DNA of 64,000 bases from an uncultured Lachnospiraceae bacterium (GCA_947177165.1 CAMWTP010000007.1:1-64000); one strand, 5' to 3'; numbered from the stretch's first letter, positions 1 through 10,494 are shown. Numbers and translations: made by a program. Notes: generated by a model not told the origin, from the letters alone.

Positions 1-50
1 GTTTTTCGGAACAGCGAAAAACTCCTCAATGGAGAACAGGGCCATGCCCT
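1..50. other. Small hairpins downstream of gdhA
   Basis: Three short inverted repeats lie in a row with no gene: GTTTTTCG/CGAAAAAC at 1-22, CTCC/GGAG at about 23-35 and AGGGC/GCCCT at about 38-50. They sit beyond the gdhA terminator. I cannot say whether they belong to a gene left of the window. Confidence 0.3.
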
Positions 51-62
51 AACAAGAAAAGC

Positions 63-85
63 CCTGGAAATTCAGCATTTCCAGG
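63..85 (-). terminator. Rho-independent terminator of gdhA
   Basis: A perfect 9-bp stem CCTGGAAAT/ATTTCCAGG with a 5-base loop lies about 40 bases past the gdhA stop. On the minus strand it is followed by GGCTTTTCTTG, a T-rich tail. Confidence 0.7.
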
Positions 86-122
86 ACTTCTCAATATCAT
101 TTATTAACTTAAAAATTCTTAA

Positions 123-1481
<1,359 letters not shown>

Positions 1482-1703
1482 TTAATCCTCCTTGGTTTAT
1501 CATACTAATATGAATCAATTTCTAAAGCTGTTTCAACACTGTAATGCGCTAAACTCAACGAATATATTATAATTTAATTTTTTTTCCAGCACAACAAAAA
1601 TATGCTTTCCCAACAAATTTTGTGCAATTTACTAAAATTAGTTGTCATAATTCACGATTTTCAGTCTTATTTGACGCACATTTTATGCGTTTCACTGCTT
1701 TTT

Positions 1704-3491
1704 CTATTGCTTTGCAGCTTTTCCCGGAAGCTCATAGCGCCTCAAATGTTCCTGCAGCACTCTGTCAAATTCTGTTCCCGCACCCTTTTCAATGAGATCA
1801 ACGTACTCGTGCGCGTGCGTGTCGTCCTCCTGCAGCTGCATGACATGAATCGCAAGATTCGAACAGTGATCCGCTATCCGCTCAAAATTATTGGTGATAT
1901 CCGAGAGGACAAACCCCATCTCGGCTGTACACTTTCCTTTTCTGAGACGTTTCATATGCCGCTTTTTCATTTCTTTCTGCAGCGTGTCGATCGCCTCCTC
2001 AAAGGGCTCGATGGTCTTTGCCGCCTCCTCGTCCCCCGAGACAAACACCTCCACAGACGCGCTGACAATGTCCCTGACTGCCTGCGAGAACACCCGCAGC
2101 TCCTCCGTCGCCTTGTCCGAAAAAGACTGCTCCTTCTTGTTCATCTCCTTGGCGCAGTCCGCGAGATTCATAGCGTGATCTGCGATCCGCTCCAGATCAC
2201 CTACACTGTGCAGGAGCATGTTGAGCTTGCGCGAATCTGGTTCGCTCAGATTTTTGCTCGAAAGTTTTACCAGATACCCGCTGATCTCATCGTCATAGCG
2301 ATCCACGAGACTTTCCATCTGCTCGACCTCTCTCACAGTCTTTTTATCGTATTCGAACAGACTATCAGCCGCCTTCTCCAGAGAATCCCTGGTGAGCTCA
2401 GCCATTTTGAGCGCATACGAGTACGCCTGCTCCAGCGCAAAGGATGGCGTATTCAGGAAACGCTCATCCATCTTAGCAAACAGCCCGGCTTCCTTCGCCT
2501 GCCGCTCTTCCTCCTCGTCAGGCTTGATGAGCATGAGCGACAGTCTTTCCAGATAATTCGCAAACGGAAGCAGCACCAGCGTTGCAAGCACGTTAAATCC
2601 GGTGTGCACCAGTGCGATTCCTGCACTGTCAGCCGCATCCTGCAAAAATGCAAAATGAAAGACGGCATTCAATGTATAGAAAGCAATCATAAAAATAACC
2701 GTTCCGATAATATTAAACAGGAGATGGACAATCGACGCACGTCTTGCATTTTTGCTGGCCCCGACACCGGACATCATCGCAGTGACACAAGTACCAATAT
2801 TCTGGCCGAGAATGATCGGCACTGCCGCCGCATAATTGATGCTCCCGCTCGCACACAGCGCCTGCAGAATACCGACGGATGCCGATGAAGACTGAATCAC
2901 CGCCGTGATCAGCGCACCCACAAGCAGCCCGAGCAGCGGATTGGTAAACGCCGTAAACAACCCCGTAAACCACGGAACCTGACTCAACGGTTTCATCGCC
3001 GAGGACATCGTATCCATACCTGTCATCAGAATAGCAAAACCGACTAAAATAGAACCGAGATCCCGCTTTTTGCCGCTTTTCAAAAAAATAATAAAAATCA
3101 CGCCGATCACGGCAAGCACTGGCGAGAACGAGGTCGGCTTGACAAGCTGCAGGAAAAAGTTGTCGCTCTCAATGCCGGTCAGACTCAGCAGCCATGAGGT
3201 GATTGTCGTTCCGACATTGGCACCCATGATAATTCCAATCGCCTGCGAGAGCTTCATAATGCCCGAATTGACAAAGCCCACAACCATGACCGTAGTGGCC
3301 GATGAAGACTGGATCACCGCTGTCACGCCCGCTCCCAGAAGCACTGCCTTGATCCTGTTATTTGTCAGATTCTCCAATATCCGCTCGAGACGTCCGCCGG
3401 AGAGCTTCTCCAGCCCCTCGCTGAGCAGGTGCATCCCGTATAGAAACAGCGCAAGACCGCCTGCCATCGTCAACAAATCAAAAAAGTCCAT
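1704..3491 (-). CDS. Na/Pi cotransporter family protein with C-terminal PhoU domain
   Basis: Predicted inner-membrane sodium-dependent phosphate transporter of the NptA/PhoU-fusion type, about 595 residues. Two inverted Na/Pi repeats each carry the QSSSA signature (QSSSATTVMVVGF and QSSSASVGILQAL). About 250 C-terminal residues form helical PhoU-like repeats (LERIADHAMNLADC and FERIADHCSNLAIH). An ATG 93 bases further upstream is in frame, but GGGAGGA just ahead of MDFFDLLTMAGG makes 3491 the better start. It stands alone between gdhA and the Ter locus. Such fusions are thought to move or sense phosphate; direction and substrate are not provable here. Confidence 0.88.
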   Translation of the reverse strand: MDFFDLLTMAGGLALFLYGMHLLSEGLEKLSGGRLERILENLTNNRIKAVLLGAGVTAVIQSSSATTVMVVGFVNSGIMKLSQAIGIIMGANVGTTITSWLLSLTGIESDNFFLQLVKPTSFSPVLAVIGVIFIIFLKSGKKRDLGSILVGFAILMTGMDTMSSAMKPLSQVPWFTGLFTAFTNPLLGLLVGALITAVIQSSSASVGILQALCASGSINYAAAVPIILGQNIGTCVTAMMSGVGASKNARRASIVHLLFNIIGTVIFMIAFYTLNAVFHFAFLQDAADSAGIALVHTGFNVLATLVLLPFANYLERLSLMLIKPDEEEERQAKEAGLFAKMDERFLNTPSFALEQAYSYALKMAELTRDSLEKAADSLFEYDKKTVREVEQMESLVDRYDDEISGYLVKLSSKNLSEPDSRKLNMLLHSVGDLERIADHAMNLADCAKEMNKKEQSFSDKATEELRVFSQAVRDIVSASVEVFVSGDEEAAKTIEPFEEAIDTLQKEMKKRHMKRLRKGKCTAEMGFVLSDITNNFERIADHCSNLAIHVMQLQEDDTHAHEYVDLIEKGAGTEFDRVLQEHLRRYELPGKAAKQ

Positions 3492-3587
3492 ACATTCCTC
3501 CCGATACATATTATTATAATACCTATTATCTATATCCTGTGCCCGTCCTATACCAATCCGGCACAATATCCTCCGTTGTGCCAAAGC

Positions 3588-3607
3588 TTTTCAAACACGC
3601 TCTAGGA
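3588..3607. repeat. Dispersed CTAGAGCGTGTTTGA motif, inverted copy
   Basis: TTTTCAAACACGCTCTAG here is the reverse complement of CTAGAGCGTGTTTGAAAA at 32575-32592. A shorter match, AAACACGCTCTA, is at 20731-20742. All three lie between genes, which suggests a small dispersed repeat of unknown origin. Confidence 0.45.
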
Positions 3608-3819
3608 TAGCATACTTTGTTTATTTGCACAATACATTCACGTGCAAATTTGCTACTGTTTACGCCTTCAATGAAATAAAGTATGTCCCAGTCTGATAGG
3701 CGTGAACATTAATCTGCATTGGCTGTATCCTAATTTTTTAATGCAAATTTAATGTACACACCGCCTTATTGTGCTATAATGGTTGCAGACAAAAGGGAAC
3801 ACGAAAAGGAGACTATTTT

Positions 3820-4365
3820 ATGGCGTTAACACAGGAAAAAGTGTACACAATCGACGATATCTACGCCCTCCCGGAAGGTCAGAGAGCGGAACTGATTGAC
3901 GGCAGAATGTATATGATGGCACCTCCCAGCATGAGACACCAGCGCATTCTTATGAATCTTGCTGGCGAAATCCGGGAACACATAAAAAAGCATCACGGTT
4001 CCTGTGAAGTTTTTCCTGCCCCGTTTGCTGTATTTCTAAACGAGGACGACATCAATTATGTCGAACCGGATATCTCCGTGATCTGTGACAGGAATAAACT
4101 GACTGAGAAGGGTTGTAACGGAGCTCCCGACTGGATTATTGAAATCACTTCCCCGACGAATCCGCAGAACGATTATGCGGTGAAGCTTTTTAAATACCGC
4201 ACCGCCAATGTCAGGGAATACTGGATTGTAAACCCACAAAAAGAGACTGTTATGGTCTATGACTTAGAGCGGGAGGAGCGGTCAAACCAGTATGATTTTG
4301 AGGAAGATATCCCAGTATGCATTTATGATGACTTTTACATCAATATCGCTGATTTGCTATCATAA
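3820..4365 (+). CDS. Uma2 family endonuclease-like protein (DUF820)
   Basis: A 181-residue member of the Uma2/DUF820 family, which has a PD-(D/E)XK nuclease fold; cellular substrates are mostly unknown. Visible family features are the N-terminal YTIDDIYALPEGQRAELIDG segment, the MMAPPS turn, EPDISVICD, then PDWIIEITSPTNPQNDYAVK with the E and K of the nuclease core, and REYWIVNP. GGAG ahead of ATG 3820 sets the start, so 17 codons of open frame upstream are not used. It lies just before the plus-strand TerD gene, at the edge of the Ter locus. A role there is guesswork because this family is scattered widely. Confidence 0.85.
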   Translation: MALTQEKVYTIDDIYALPEGQRAELIDGRMYMMAPPSMRHQRILMNLAGEIREHIKKHHGSCEVFPAPFAVFLNEDDINYVEPDISVICDRNKLTEKGCNGAPDWIIEITSPTNPQNDYAVKLFKYRTANVREYWIVNPQKETVMVYDLEREERSNQYDFEEDIPVCIYDDFYINIADLLS

Positions 4366-4418
4366 TTGCTGCATTATTGATAAAGTATTACTAATTATTC
4401 CCAAAATGGAGGAACATC

Positions 4419-5327
4419 ATGATCAACACAGCAACAAAGTCAACAAATGTCATGAACCGCGATTCAATCTTATCGATCAACAAACCGGAGCCGCAGAGTG
4501 TAAAAAACCAGAATAATATCATGACTCTGATCAAAAATACTGGCGGCGCGGGAACTGGCAGGACTCATGATTCCACACATAGCCAGACACAACAGCCACA
4601 ATATGGACATCTGCAGGGTCCAACATCCCAGACACAGAGCAGCTCTCCCCAGCAGCCACCGTTTGGACAGCCGCAAACCAGACCGCCGCGACAGCCTCAC
4701 AATGTCCAGCCTGCACTGACTGCGGGGCAGCAAAACACGGCGGGCACACCTGGTATGCCTGCCGCAAGACCTGTTCCGCCGCTCTCAAACAAGGTTCAGA
4801 AAGGACAAAAAACGCTGCTCTCCACCACTGCCCTGAACGCTGTCGACGCATGCTTTGGCTGGAATGTCACTGACGCGCGGTGTGATGTCGATGTGTCAGC
4901 ATTTCTGCTCGGCGCGGACGGAAAAGTCATCGGTGATTCCTGGTTTGTGTTCTACGGTCAGACACTCAGTCCCGACCAGAGCACTCGATTTGCGCAGGGC
5001 GGCAGCGCAGACCGCGAAATGATTCAGATTGACCTCACACGGCTGAATCCGCAGGTGAAAAAAATTGTTTTTGTCCTGACGATCAATGACGCACTGCAAA
5101 ACAGGCTTCATTTCGGAATGCTCAAAGATGCCTATGTGCGGATCATGGATTCATCGGGAAAGGAGCTTGTGAGCTTTCTGATGACAGAATACTACAGCAA
5201 TGTGATTTCCATGATGATCGGCGAGCTCTATCTGCACAACGGCGCATGGAAATTCAACGCTGTCGGAAACGGTGTCGCAAAAGACCTCGCAGGACTGTGT
5301 GAGCTGTACGGCGTGCAAATTGTTTAA
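4419..5327 (+). CDS. TerD family protein with Pro/Gln-rich N-terminal region
   Basis: This 302-residue protein has a low-complexity N-terminal half (about residues 50-120, rich in P, Q, G and T), then a TerD domain ending in NGAWKFNAVGNG and LCELYGVQIV. TerD domains are cytoplasmic calcium-binding modules of tellurite and stress response systems. Here the usual GDNLTG-GDGDDEQ calcium loop is replaced by AQGGSADREMIQIDL, so most acidic ligands are gone, and it probably has weak or no calcium binding. GGAGG ahead of ATG 4419 sets the start. The AIM24 gene follows on the same strand, separated by a structured repeat. It is likely an adaptor version of the TerD proteins encoded at 10.5-12.3 kb. 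Confidence 0.85.
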   Translation: MINTATKSTNVMNRDSILSINKPEPQSVKNQNNIMTLIKNTGGAGTGRTHDSTHSQTQQPQYGHLQGPTSQTQSSSPQQPPFGQPQTRPPRQPHNVQPALTAGQQNTAGTPGMPAARPVPPLSNKVQKGQKTLLSTTALNAVDACFGWNVTDARCDVDVSAFLLGADGKVIGDSWFVFYGQTLSPDQSTRFAQGGSADREMIQIDLTRLNPQVKKIVFVLTINDALQNRLHFGMLKDAYVRIMDSSGKELVSFLMTEYYSNVISMMIGELYLHNGAWKFNAVGNGVAKDLAGLCELYGVQIV

Positions 5328-5369
5328 CACAGTTCCAGAAACCTTGTGTGACTGCACTGTTAAAATTCC

Positions 5370-5465
5370 TGTTACTTTTCACACCCGCGCCAAAGTAGTG
5401 GGAATCATGCGCCAAAATGCTTGCCCTTTAGCATTTTGTGTGCAAAATCTGTTACAATTCACACC
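5370..5465 (+). repeat. Dispersed hairpin element, copy 1
   Basis: A 96-base unit bounded by direct 16-mers, TGTTACTTTTCACACC (5370) and TGTTACAATTCACACC (5450). The interior has GGAATCATGCGC, a 9-bp stem CAAAATGCT/AGCATTTTG (5413-5421 with 5430-5438), then TGTGCAAAAT. The same unit occurs reversed at 29885-29993 with a different but still paired central stem. A further inverted end motif, GGGTGTGAATTGTAACA, is at 5498-5514. It could be a small non-autonomous mobile repeat or a structured RNA. Confidence 0.75.
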
Positions 5466-5549
5466 TCAATAGCATATAGGCTAATAAAAACTGACGTGGG
5501 TGTGAATTGTAACAAATTCCTATGGAATAAATAAAAGGAGTATCAATCT

Positions 5550-6281
5550 ATGTTGACATTTGAAGTAATCAATGAACTGACCCTAAAAGTCACCTGCCGC
5601 GGAAATGATGTGCTGTTCACGAAAGCAGGCTCTTTCATCTGCGGTGAGAACGGCGGACAGAAAAACTACAAATTCGAAAAGCTGCTGCTCGGGCCGCAGC
5701 AAAATGCAGGACAGGCGCTGTTAGGCTCACTGATGCGGCGCGTGACGGGTGAAAATCTTCCCCTCATGAAAGTTATGATGAACGGGGACAGCGTTACATA
5801 CTATGCAAACCATGCCCAGCATGTAGTGGTGTATCAGCTCCAGCCGGGTGAAGTCCTCTCGATCGAGTCCGAAAATATCCTGGCATTTACCCCGGACTGC
5901 AAGTACGATGTGCGCTTCATCGGCTGCGGCGTCATCTCCCAGAAAGGACTTGCCACCTCAACTCTGACAGGACAGGGGCCGAATGCGTATGTAGCGATTT
6001 TAATCGACGGAAACCCCATTGTATTGAGCAATATCCAGACACATTCCACGCTCGCTGTCGATCCCGACGCAGTTGTGTGCTGGATGGGCAACGGCTACTG
6101 TGATCCCGACGTCAAGATGGACGTAAACTGGAAAACGTTTATCGGTCAGGCATCAGGGGAATCCTACAGCTTTGAGTGGGGCACACACCAGCCCGTGACA
6201 GTCATCATACAGCCCAATGAGCGCGCCAGCGGTATTAATCTTGGTATGGATGGCGGCCGCCTTGGACACAGACCGAATTAG
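5550..6281 (+). CDS. AIM24 family protein
   Basis: A 243-residue protein of the AIM24 (formerly DUF124) family, made of beta-strand repeats. The C-terminal family motif is clear: DAVVCWMGNGYCDPDVKMDV, then GESYSFEWGT, and VIIQPNERASGINLGMDGGR. Bacterial members often sit beside TerD genes, but their molecular role is unknown; the yeast namesake is a mitochondrial inner-membrane factor. No signal peptide or membrane span is visible, so it is probably cytoplasmic. AAAGGAG sets the start. It follows the Pro/Gln-rich TerD gene and ends at a long hairpin. Confidence 0.85.
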   Translation: MLTFEVINELTLKVTCRGNDVLFTKAGSFICGENGGQKNYKFEKLLLGPQQNAGQALLGSLMRRVTGENLPLMKVMMNGDSVTYYANHAQHVVVYQLQPGEVLSIESENILAFTPDCKYDVRFIGCGVISQKGLATSTLTGQGPNAYVAILIDGNPIVLSNIQTHSTLAVDPDAVVCWMGNGYCDPDVKMDVNWKTFIGQASGESYSFEWGTHQPVTVIIQPNERASGINLGMDGGRLGHRPN

Positions 6282-6289
6282 ACAATCAG

Positions 6290-6329
6290 ACAGGGGATTC
6301 ATGACTGCTCTGCAGACCGGATCCCCTGT
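6290..6329. terminator. Hairpin between convergent AIM24 and HAD genes
   Basis: ACAGGGGAT pairs with ATCCCCTGT (6290-6298 with 6321-6329) across a 22-base loop, just past the AIM24 stop and facing the end of the HAD gene. The plus-strand tail is only weakly T-rich, so terminator function is probable rather than certain. Confidence 0.5.
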
Positions 6330-6379
6330 ACAAATTTACACCTGTGCGGCTCTTGCCCGCCGTACAAAAATACATCACA

Positions 6380-7156
6380 TTAGACAAAATAATTACAAAC
6401 CACTTCAAGTACAGCCTCCGCGAACAATTTTTCCGTTGAAGGACACTGAACTTTGCTGGAAAAAGGATACCTCTGTGCAAGCTCCGGTGCGGCAAGTCCC
6501 CTGTCAGCCGCTTCCAGCATCGGGATATCAAAATCGCTGTCGCCGGCCGCGATTACATACTCTGCCCCGATATGCGTCCTGAACCTTTCAACCGCTTTCC
6601 CCTTATTCAGCGCTTTTGGCACGACATATATTTTTGTGCCATTGTTGAAAACATCTACGACTTGTGCATTCAAAACCATTTTCAAGTCTTCAACAACTGC
6701 CTCCGGCTCACCACATTTTGTAAATACAAACAAATCTCTGATAAAGCGAAGCTCAAAAGTCCTGCGCTTATCCCGGTCCAATATCTCCAAGGCTCTGTGC
6801 AGCTCTCCCACACTGTCCCGAATCATCTCCAGCGAATCCCTGTACCAGGCATCGTCTTCCCTGACACTGGTATTGTCATCTGTAAGAAGTACCCCGCCAT
6901 TGCAGGCAAGGGCATACGGAAAAGCTCCAACCCCCAGGTCAATCCGCTGATACTGCTCGATCGTCCGGGTCGTTGTCGGCACGATCAAAATCTGACTTTT
7001 CTGTTCAGAAAGTCTATGCAAAAGCTGATATGTCTCCTGCGTGACAAACGAGATTTCCCTCCCCTGGTAAATCTCGACGCAGCGTTTCTCCTCGCCAATA
7101 TCATGTCTATAAGAATAAATTAATGTATTATCCAAATCCGTATGTAATACAATCAT
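6380..7156 (-). CDS. HAD superfamily hydrolase
   Basis: A cytoplasmic phosphatase-like protein of about 258 residues. Motif I is HTDLDNTLI right at the N-terminus, motif II is the VPTTTRT segment, the motif III lysine is in NKGKAVERF, and motif IV is AAGDSDFDIPMLEAAD. The cap lies between motifs II and III, as in Cof/SPP-type enzymes. The start at 7156 is chosen because GGAGG precedes it and motif I directly follows. HAD phosphatases are regular members of predicted Ter biosynthetic modules, where they may remove a phosphate from a PRPP-derived intermediate. That role is inferred from neighbours and the substrate is unknown. Confidence 0.85.
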   Translation of the reverse strand: MIVLHTDLDNTLIYSYRHDIGEEKRCVEIYQGREISFVTQETYQLLHRLSEQKSQILIVPTTTRTIEQYQRIDLGVGAFPYALACNGGVLLTDDNTSVREDDAWYRDSLEMIRDSVGELHRALEILDRDKRRTFELRFIRDLFVFTKCGEPEAVVEDLKMVLNAQVVDVFNNGTKIYVVPKALNKGKAVERFRTHIGAEYVIAAGDSDFDIPMLEAADRGLAAPELAQRYPFSSKVQCPSTEKLFAEAVLEVVCNYFV

Positions 7157-7196
7157 CACTGCCTCCACATCGAAATCTTTATGTTCTCCATACACA

Positions 7197-7233
7197 GATA
7201 AAGCAAAGTGAACAGTCTCACTTTGCTTTATCA
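7197..7233. other. Inverted repeat between HAD and SUKH-like genes
   Basis: A 15-bp stem, TCACTTTGCTTTATC (7219-7233) pairing with 7197-7212 with one bulged A, surrounds a 6-base loop. It separates the SUKH-like gene from the downstream HAD gene on the minus strand. There is no clear T run, so it may be an attenuator or mRNA stabiliser. Confidence 0.5.
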
Positions 7234-7243
7234 AAAAACGACG

Positions 7244-7792
7244 TTATTTCACAAGAATAAATTTGTCAAGAAATTCCTGTGTACTGTCAGCTACAATGCC
7301 ATAAGGATTATCTGAATATATATCATAATACCCATATCCAAAATCCACCCACTCATATTCCCCTGTATCATTGTTGAAAACAAGTGAGATCTGGCCAATA
7401 TTGATGAGTATTTCACCGATATAAGCCCTATGACCAAAATCATTACCGCCTGTCCAATCCCCTTTAAATGCATTTCGGAGATAGCCTGCTACATAATCCA
7501 CATCTGTCTGTGTCAGCAGATTCAGTGAAAACTCAGCATGATTCAGGCCTCTGTTCGCATCTTCCAGCCAATCCTCCTCATTGACATACCGCTTCACAAA
7601 TCTGGCAGGATCATACTTGATACGCCCTGAAATCATGCCATGCTTATTTTTACTGCCTAATATTCGGGAATAGAAATCTTTAATATTATCATGTAATTGA
7701 AACCCGATAATTTCCTCAACAGCGTTCCAATCAATTGTAATTGTTCCAGCGGCAGTTGTCTGAAGCTGTTTTATCTTTGGTATCTGTCCCAT
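7244..7792 (-). CDS. SMI1/KNR4 (SUKH)-like protein
   Basis: A 182-residue protein resembling the SUKH superfamily, whose bacterial members are often immunity proteins against polymorphic toxins. Support is the order of elements: a helix-rich N-terminus (WNAVEEIIGFQLHDNIKDFY, matching the usual 'P.DLKEFY' region) followed by a hydrophobic and aromatic beta-rich half with GHRAYIGEILINIGQ and a terminal EFLDKFILVK. The start at 7792 gives a compact domain with no unrelated leader. It sits between the calcium ATPase and the HAD gene. No toxin gene is next to it, so it may serve the Ter locus instead. Family assignment is moderate. Confidence 0.55.
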   Translation of the reverse strand: MGQIPKIKQLQTTAAGTITIDWNAVEEIIGFQLHDNIKDFYSRILGSKNKHGMISGRIKYDPARFVKRYVNEEDWLEDANRGLNHAEFSLNLLTQTDVDYVAGYLRNAFKGDWTGGNDFGHRAYIGEILINIGQISLVFNNDTGEYEWVDFGYGYYDIYSDNPYGIVADSTQEFLDKFILVK

Positions 7793-7814
7793 GATGCATA
7801 TCCCCCGACTTCCG

Positions 7815-10475
7815 CTATTTCTTATTGACAACCATCTTCCGCACCAAATCAACCGGGATCATGGTAATAGAAAGCACTACTACTGCAATCCAGCCTGCAA
7901 TTCCAAACGGATGGCAGCTAAACATATTTCCAATCCACGTAAACACCGGCACCGGAATCAACGCTGCGTTTACAATCACAAACTGTACAAGGATAATCAG
8001 GAAGAATACTTTCAAAAATCCTGTATTCTGATCCAATCCCTTAAAGATGGCAAATCCGTCATCTCTGACATTGAAACCGTTACACAGTGCACTCACGATA
8101 AACAGTACAAAGTAACCCGTCAGATGCTGCTCTTCACTCGCAAAGAGATTTACGAAGAACGGCGCTTTCAGATACACAAAGCTGACAATCGTAAGCCACA
8201 AGCCCATCGTCAGAATCTGAGCCATCATTGACTTGCTCACAATGCTCTCGTCCCTGCGCCTCGGCTTCTCGCGCATGTACTTCTCGAGTGCCGGCTCATT
8301 GCCGAGCATAATCGCGCCGAGACTGTCCATGACAAGGTTTACAAACAACAGATGCGTCACTTTCAGCGGCTCGTCCACGCCAAAGAACGGGGCAATCGCA
8401 CTTACTACAACCGCGGTCACGTTAATCACCAGCTGGAACTTGCAGAACTTCAATATATTGTGATAAATGGTTCGTCCATAGAGAATCGCATCCTTGATCG
8501 ACTTAAAGTTATCATCAAGAATAACAATCTTACCTGCTTCCTTGGCTGCCTCTGTACCGCTGCCCATCGCAAAACCGACATCGGCACGCTTCAGCGCAGG
8601 CGAATCGTTCACGCCGTCACCAGTCATACCGACTACAAGGTTCATCTCCTGACAGAGCCTTACCATACGGGACTTATCTGTCGGAAGTGCTCTCGCGATC
8701 ACCCTGATCTTCGGTATAATCTTCTTCACATCCTCATCGGACATCTCATTTAACTGTGCAGACGAGATCGCCATCTCATCATTGCTCTTTAACAGTCCTG
8801 CATCCTTCGCGATGGCCACAGCTGTCTCAAGCCTGTCACCGGTAATCATGACTACCTGAATACCGGCATCCTGAACCTCTTTGATCGCATCCCTCGCCTC
8901 AGGTCTCACGTCATCCCTGATGCCTACCAGACCGATAATGACAATATCGTCATTGATCCTGCTCTCCACGAGCGGACTCTCAGAATAGCCAAACGCAAGC
9001 ACGCGCATTGCCTTTGCCGCAAGCTCGTCAATCTTTCTGTCCAGCACAGCCTTGTCCATATCCCTGACATTGCCGTCCGCGTCCAGATACTTCGTCGCCG
9101 CAGCAAGAAGCCGCTCCGGAGCGCCCTTGTAGAACGTCTTGCCCGTGCTGTCGATCCTTGCCTGGCTGAATTTGTTTGTCGAGTTAAATCCCTGCTGTGC
9201 AGTGACTACGTACTCTGTGTTTGCCGCGAGCGCCCTGAAAGTATCCTCACCGATGAACTTCATCAGCGCCTGGTCTGTGGCATTGCCGCCGATTACCTTG
9301 TGTGAGGCGTCAAACATGGACTGTGTGTTTTTACCGATCGCGAGGTCGATCAGTCCTTTGACCTTGCTGTGTTTGCCCAGCTGCGGAATATCAATCGAAT
9401 TTCCGTCTGCACAGAAGAAATCAACTACTTCGAGCGAACCCTTTGTGATCGTACCTGTCTTATCACTGAAAAGAATATTTAATGAACCTGCTGTCTCAAT
9501 ACCTTCTGCCTTTCTGACAAGTACATTGTGGTCAAGCATCTTGCTCGTATTCTGCATCAGCACGAGGGAAATCATAAGAGGAAGTCCCTCCGGCACCGCG
9601 CAGACAACAATAACAACTGCAAGAGAAACCGCGTCAATCACATTCTTGATAATATCCGGTATCGGCTGTGCGAAATATCCAGAAGCACCGCCATCAAATA
9701 CAAGAATCGCATGCGCCAGATAAAACAGCGCAATTACAATCGCGCCAATGTAGCCGAACGTCGATATCTGCTTTGCAAGTTTTGCAAGCTTTACCTTCAG
9801 CGGCGAATCCGGCTCCTCCTCCTGCATCTCCTCAGCCATCTTACCCATCATGGTCTTCAGGCCGACTTTTCTGACATCAAGAATACCCTCTCCGTCAAAA
9901 ATCACCGCACCGCGAAACAGGGAATACTTGTCCACAAACGTGTCGCCAGTAATGTCGTCTGCAAGCTGTACACTCGGATCTGCAGCTGTCTTCTTGCACT
10001 CCTCCGCCTCTCCGTTCAATGCAGAGTTGTCAACCTTGAGTGCGCCGTCAATCAGGATACCGTCAGCCGGAACCTTGTCACCCGACTGGAGCAGAATCTT
10101 GTCGCCAACCACGACATCATCCACTTCAATCACTGTGACGACTCCGTTTCTGTACACCTTACACTTGTCCTTCTCAGTGCTGTCTTTCAGCTCACGATAC
10201 TTGGTATCGCTCGCCACACCCGTCTTGGCTGACACAAATGCCACCACCAGCACCGCCACAATCGTTCCCAGAGGCTCATAGATCTCTGCATAGCCAAAGA
10301 AGAACATGACGATCATCAGCGCTGCAATTGCCAGAAGGATTCTGATCATCGGATCTCCAAAAGTCTCCTTAAACTCCTCCCAGAAGGTGGTAGGCTCCGA
10401 GTCCGGAATCGCATTCGAGCCGTATTTCCCGCGCGACTCCTCGACCTCTTTGTCACTAAGTCCATTAAATTTCAT
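7815..10475 (-). CDS. Calcium-translocating P-type ATPase, PMCA type
   Basis: An integral membrane pump of 886 residues that uses ATP to export Ca2+. D338 in SDKTGT is the phosphorylated aspartate. VPEGLP at about 294-299 is the M4 ion-site motif, KGAPERLL lies in the nucleotide domain, and MTGDGVNDSPALKRADVG is the hinge. The actuator loop reads LNGEAEE rather than the common TGES, a variant I associate with clostridial PMCA pumps. It starts with an ATG 10 bases after the TerD stop upstream and looks co-transcribed with the three TerD genes and telA. Because TerD domains bind calcium, a calcium pump in this operon makes functional sense. Some other Ter loci have the membrane protein TerC instead. 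Confidence 0.95.
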   Translation of the reverse strand: MKFNGLSDKEVEESRGKYGSNAIPDSEPTTFWEEFKETFGDPMIRILLAIAALMIVMFFFGYAEIYEPLGTIVAVLVVAFVSAKTGVASDTKYRELKDSTEKDKCKVYRNGVVTVIEVDDVVVGDKILLQSGDKVPADGILIDGALKVDNSALNGEAEECKKTAADPSVQLADDITGDTFVDKYSLFRGAVIFDGEGILDVRKVGLKTMMGKMAEEMQEEEPDSPLKVKLAKLAKQISTFGYIGAIVIALFYLAHAILVFDGGASGYFAQPIPDIIKNVIDAVSLAVVIVVCAVPEGLPLMISLVLMQNTSKMLDHNVLVRKAEGIETAGSLNILFSDKTGTITKGSLEVVDFFCADGNSIDIPQLGKHSKVKGLIDLAIGKNTQSMFDASHKVIGGNATDQALMKFIGEDTFRALAANTEYVVTAQQGFNSTNKFSQARIDSTGKTFYKGAPERLLAAATKYLDADGNVRDMDKAVLDRKIDELAAKAMRVLAFGYSESPLVESRINDDIVIIGLVGIRDDVRPEARDAIKEVQDAGIQVVMITGDRLETAVAIAKDAGLLKSNDEMAISSAQLNEMSDEDVKKIIPKIRVIARALPTDKSRMVRLCQEMNLVVGMTGDGVNDSPALKRADVGFAMGSGTEAAKEAGKIVILDDNFKSIKDAILYGRTIYHNILKFCKFQLVINVTAVVVSAIAPFFGVDEPLKVTHLLFVNLVMDSLGAIMLGNEPALEKYMREKPRRRDESIVSKSMMAQILTMGLWLTIVSFVYLKAPFFVNLFASEEQHLTGYFVLFIVSALCNGFNVRDDGFAIFKGLDQNTGFLKVFFLIILVQFVIVNAALIPVPVFTWIGNMFSCHPFGIAGWIAVVVLSITMIPVDLVRKMVVNKK

Positions 10476-10494
10476 TTTTCATTTTCTCCTCATT

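Noticed and set aside
1602..2888. 428-codon open frame on the plus strand opposite the Na/Pi transporter gene
   Set aside because: It lies fully antisense to a clear transporter-PhoU gene, has no ribosome site, and its translation is rich in Leu, Arg, His and Cys with no domain.
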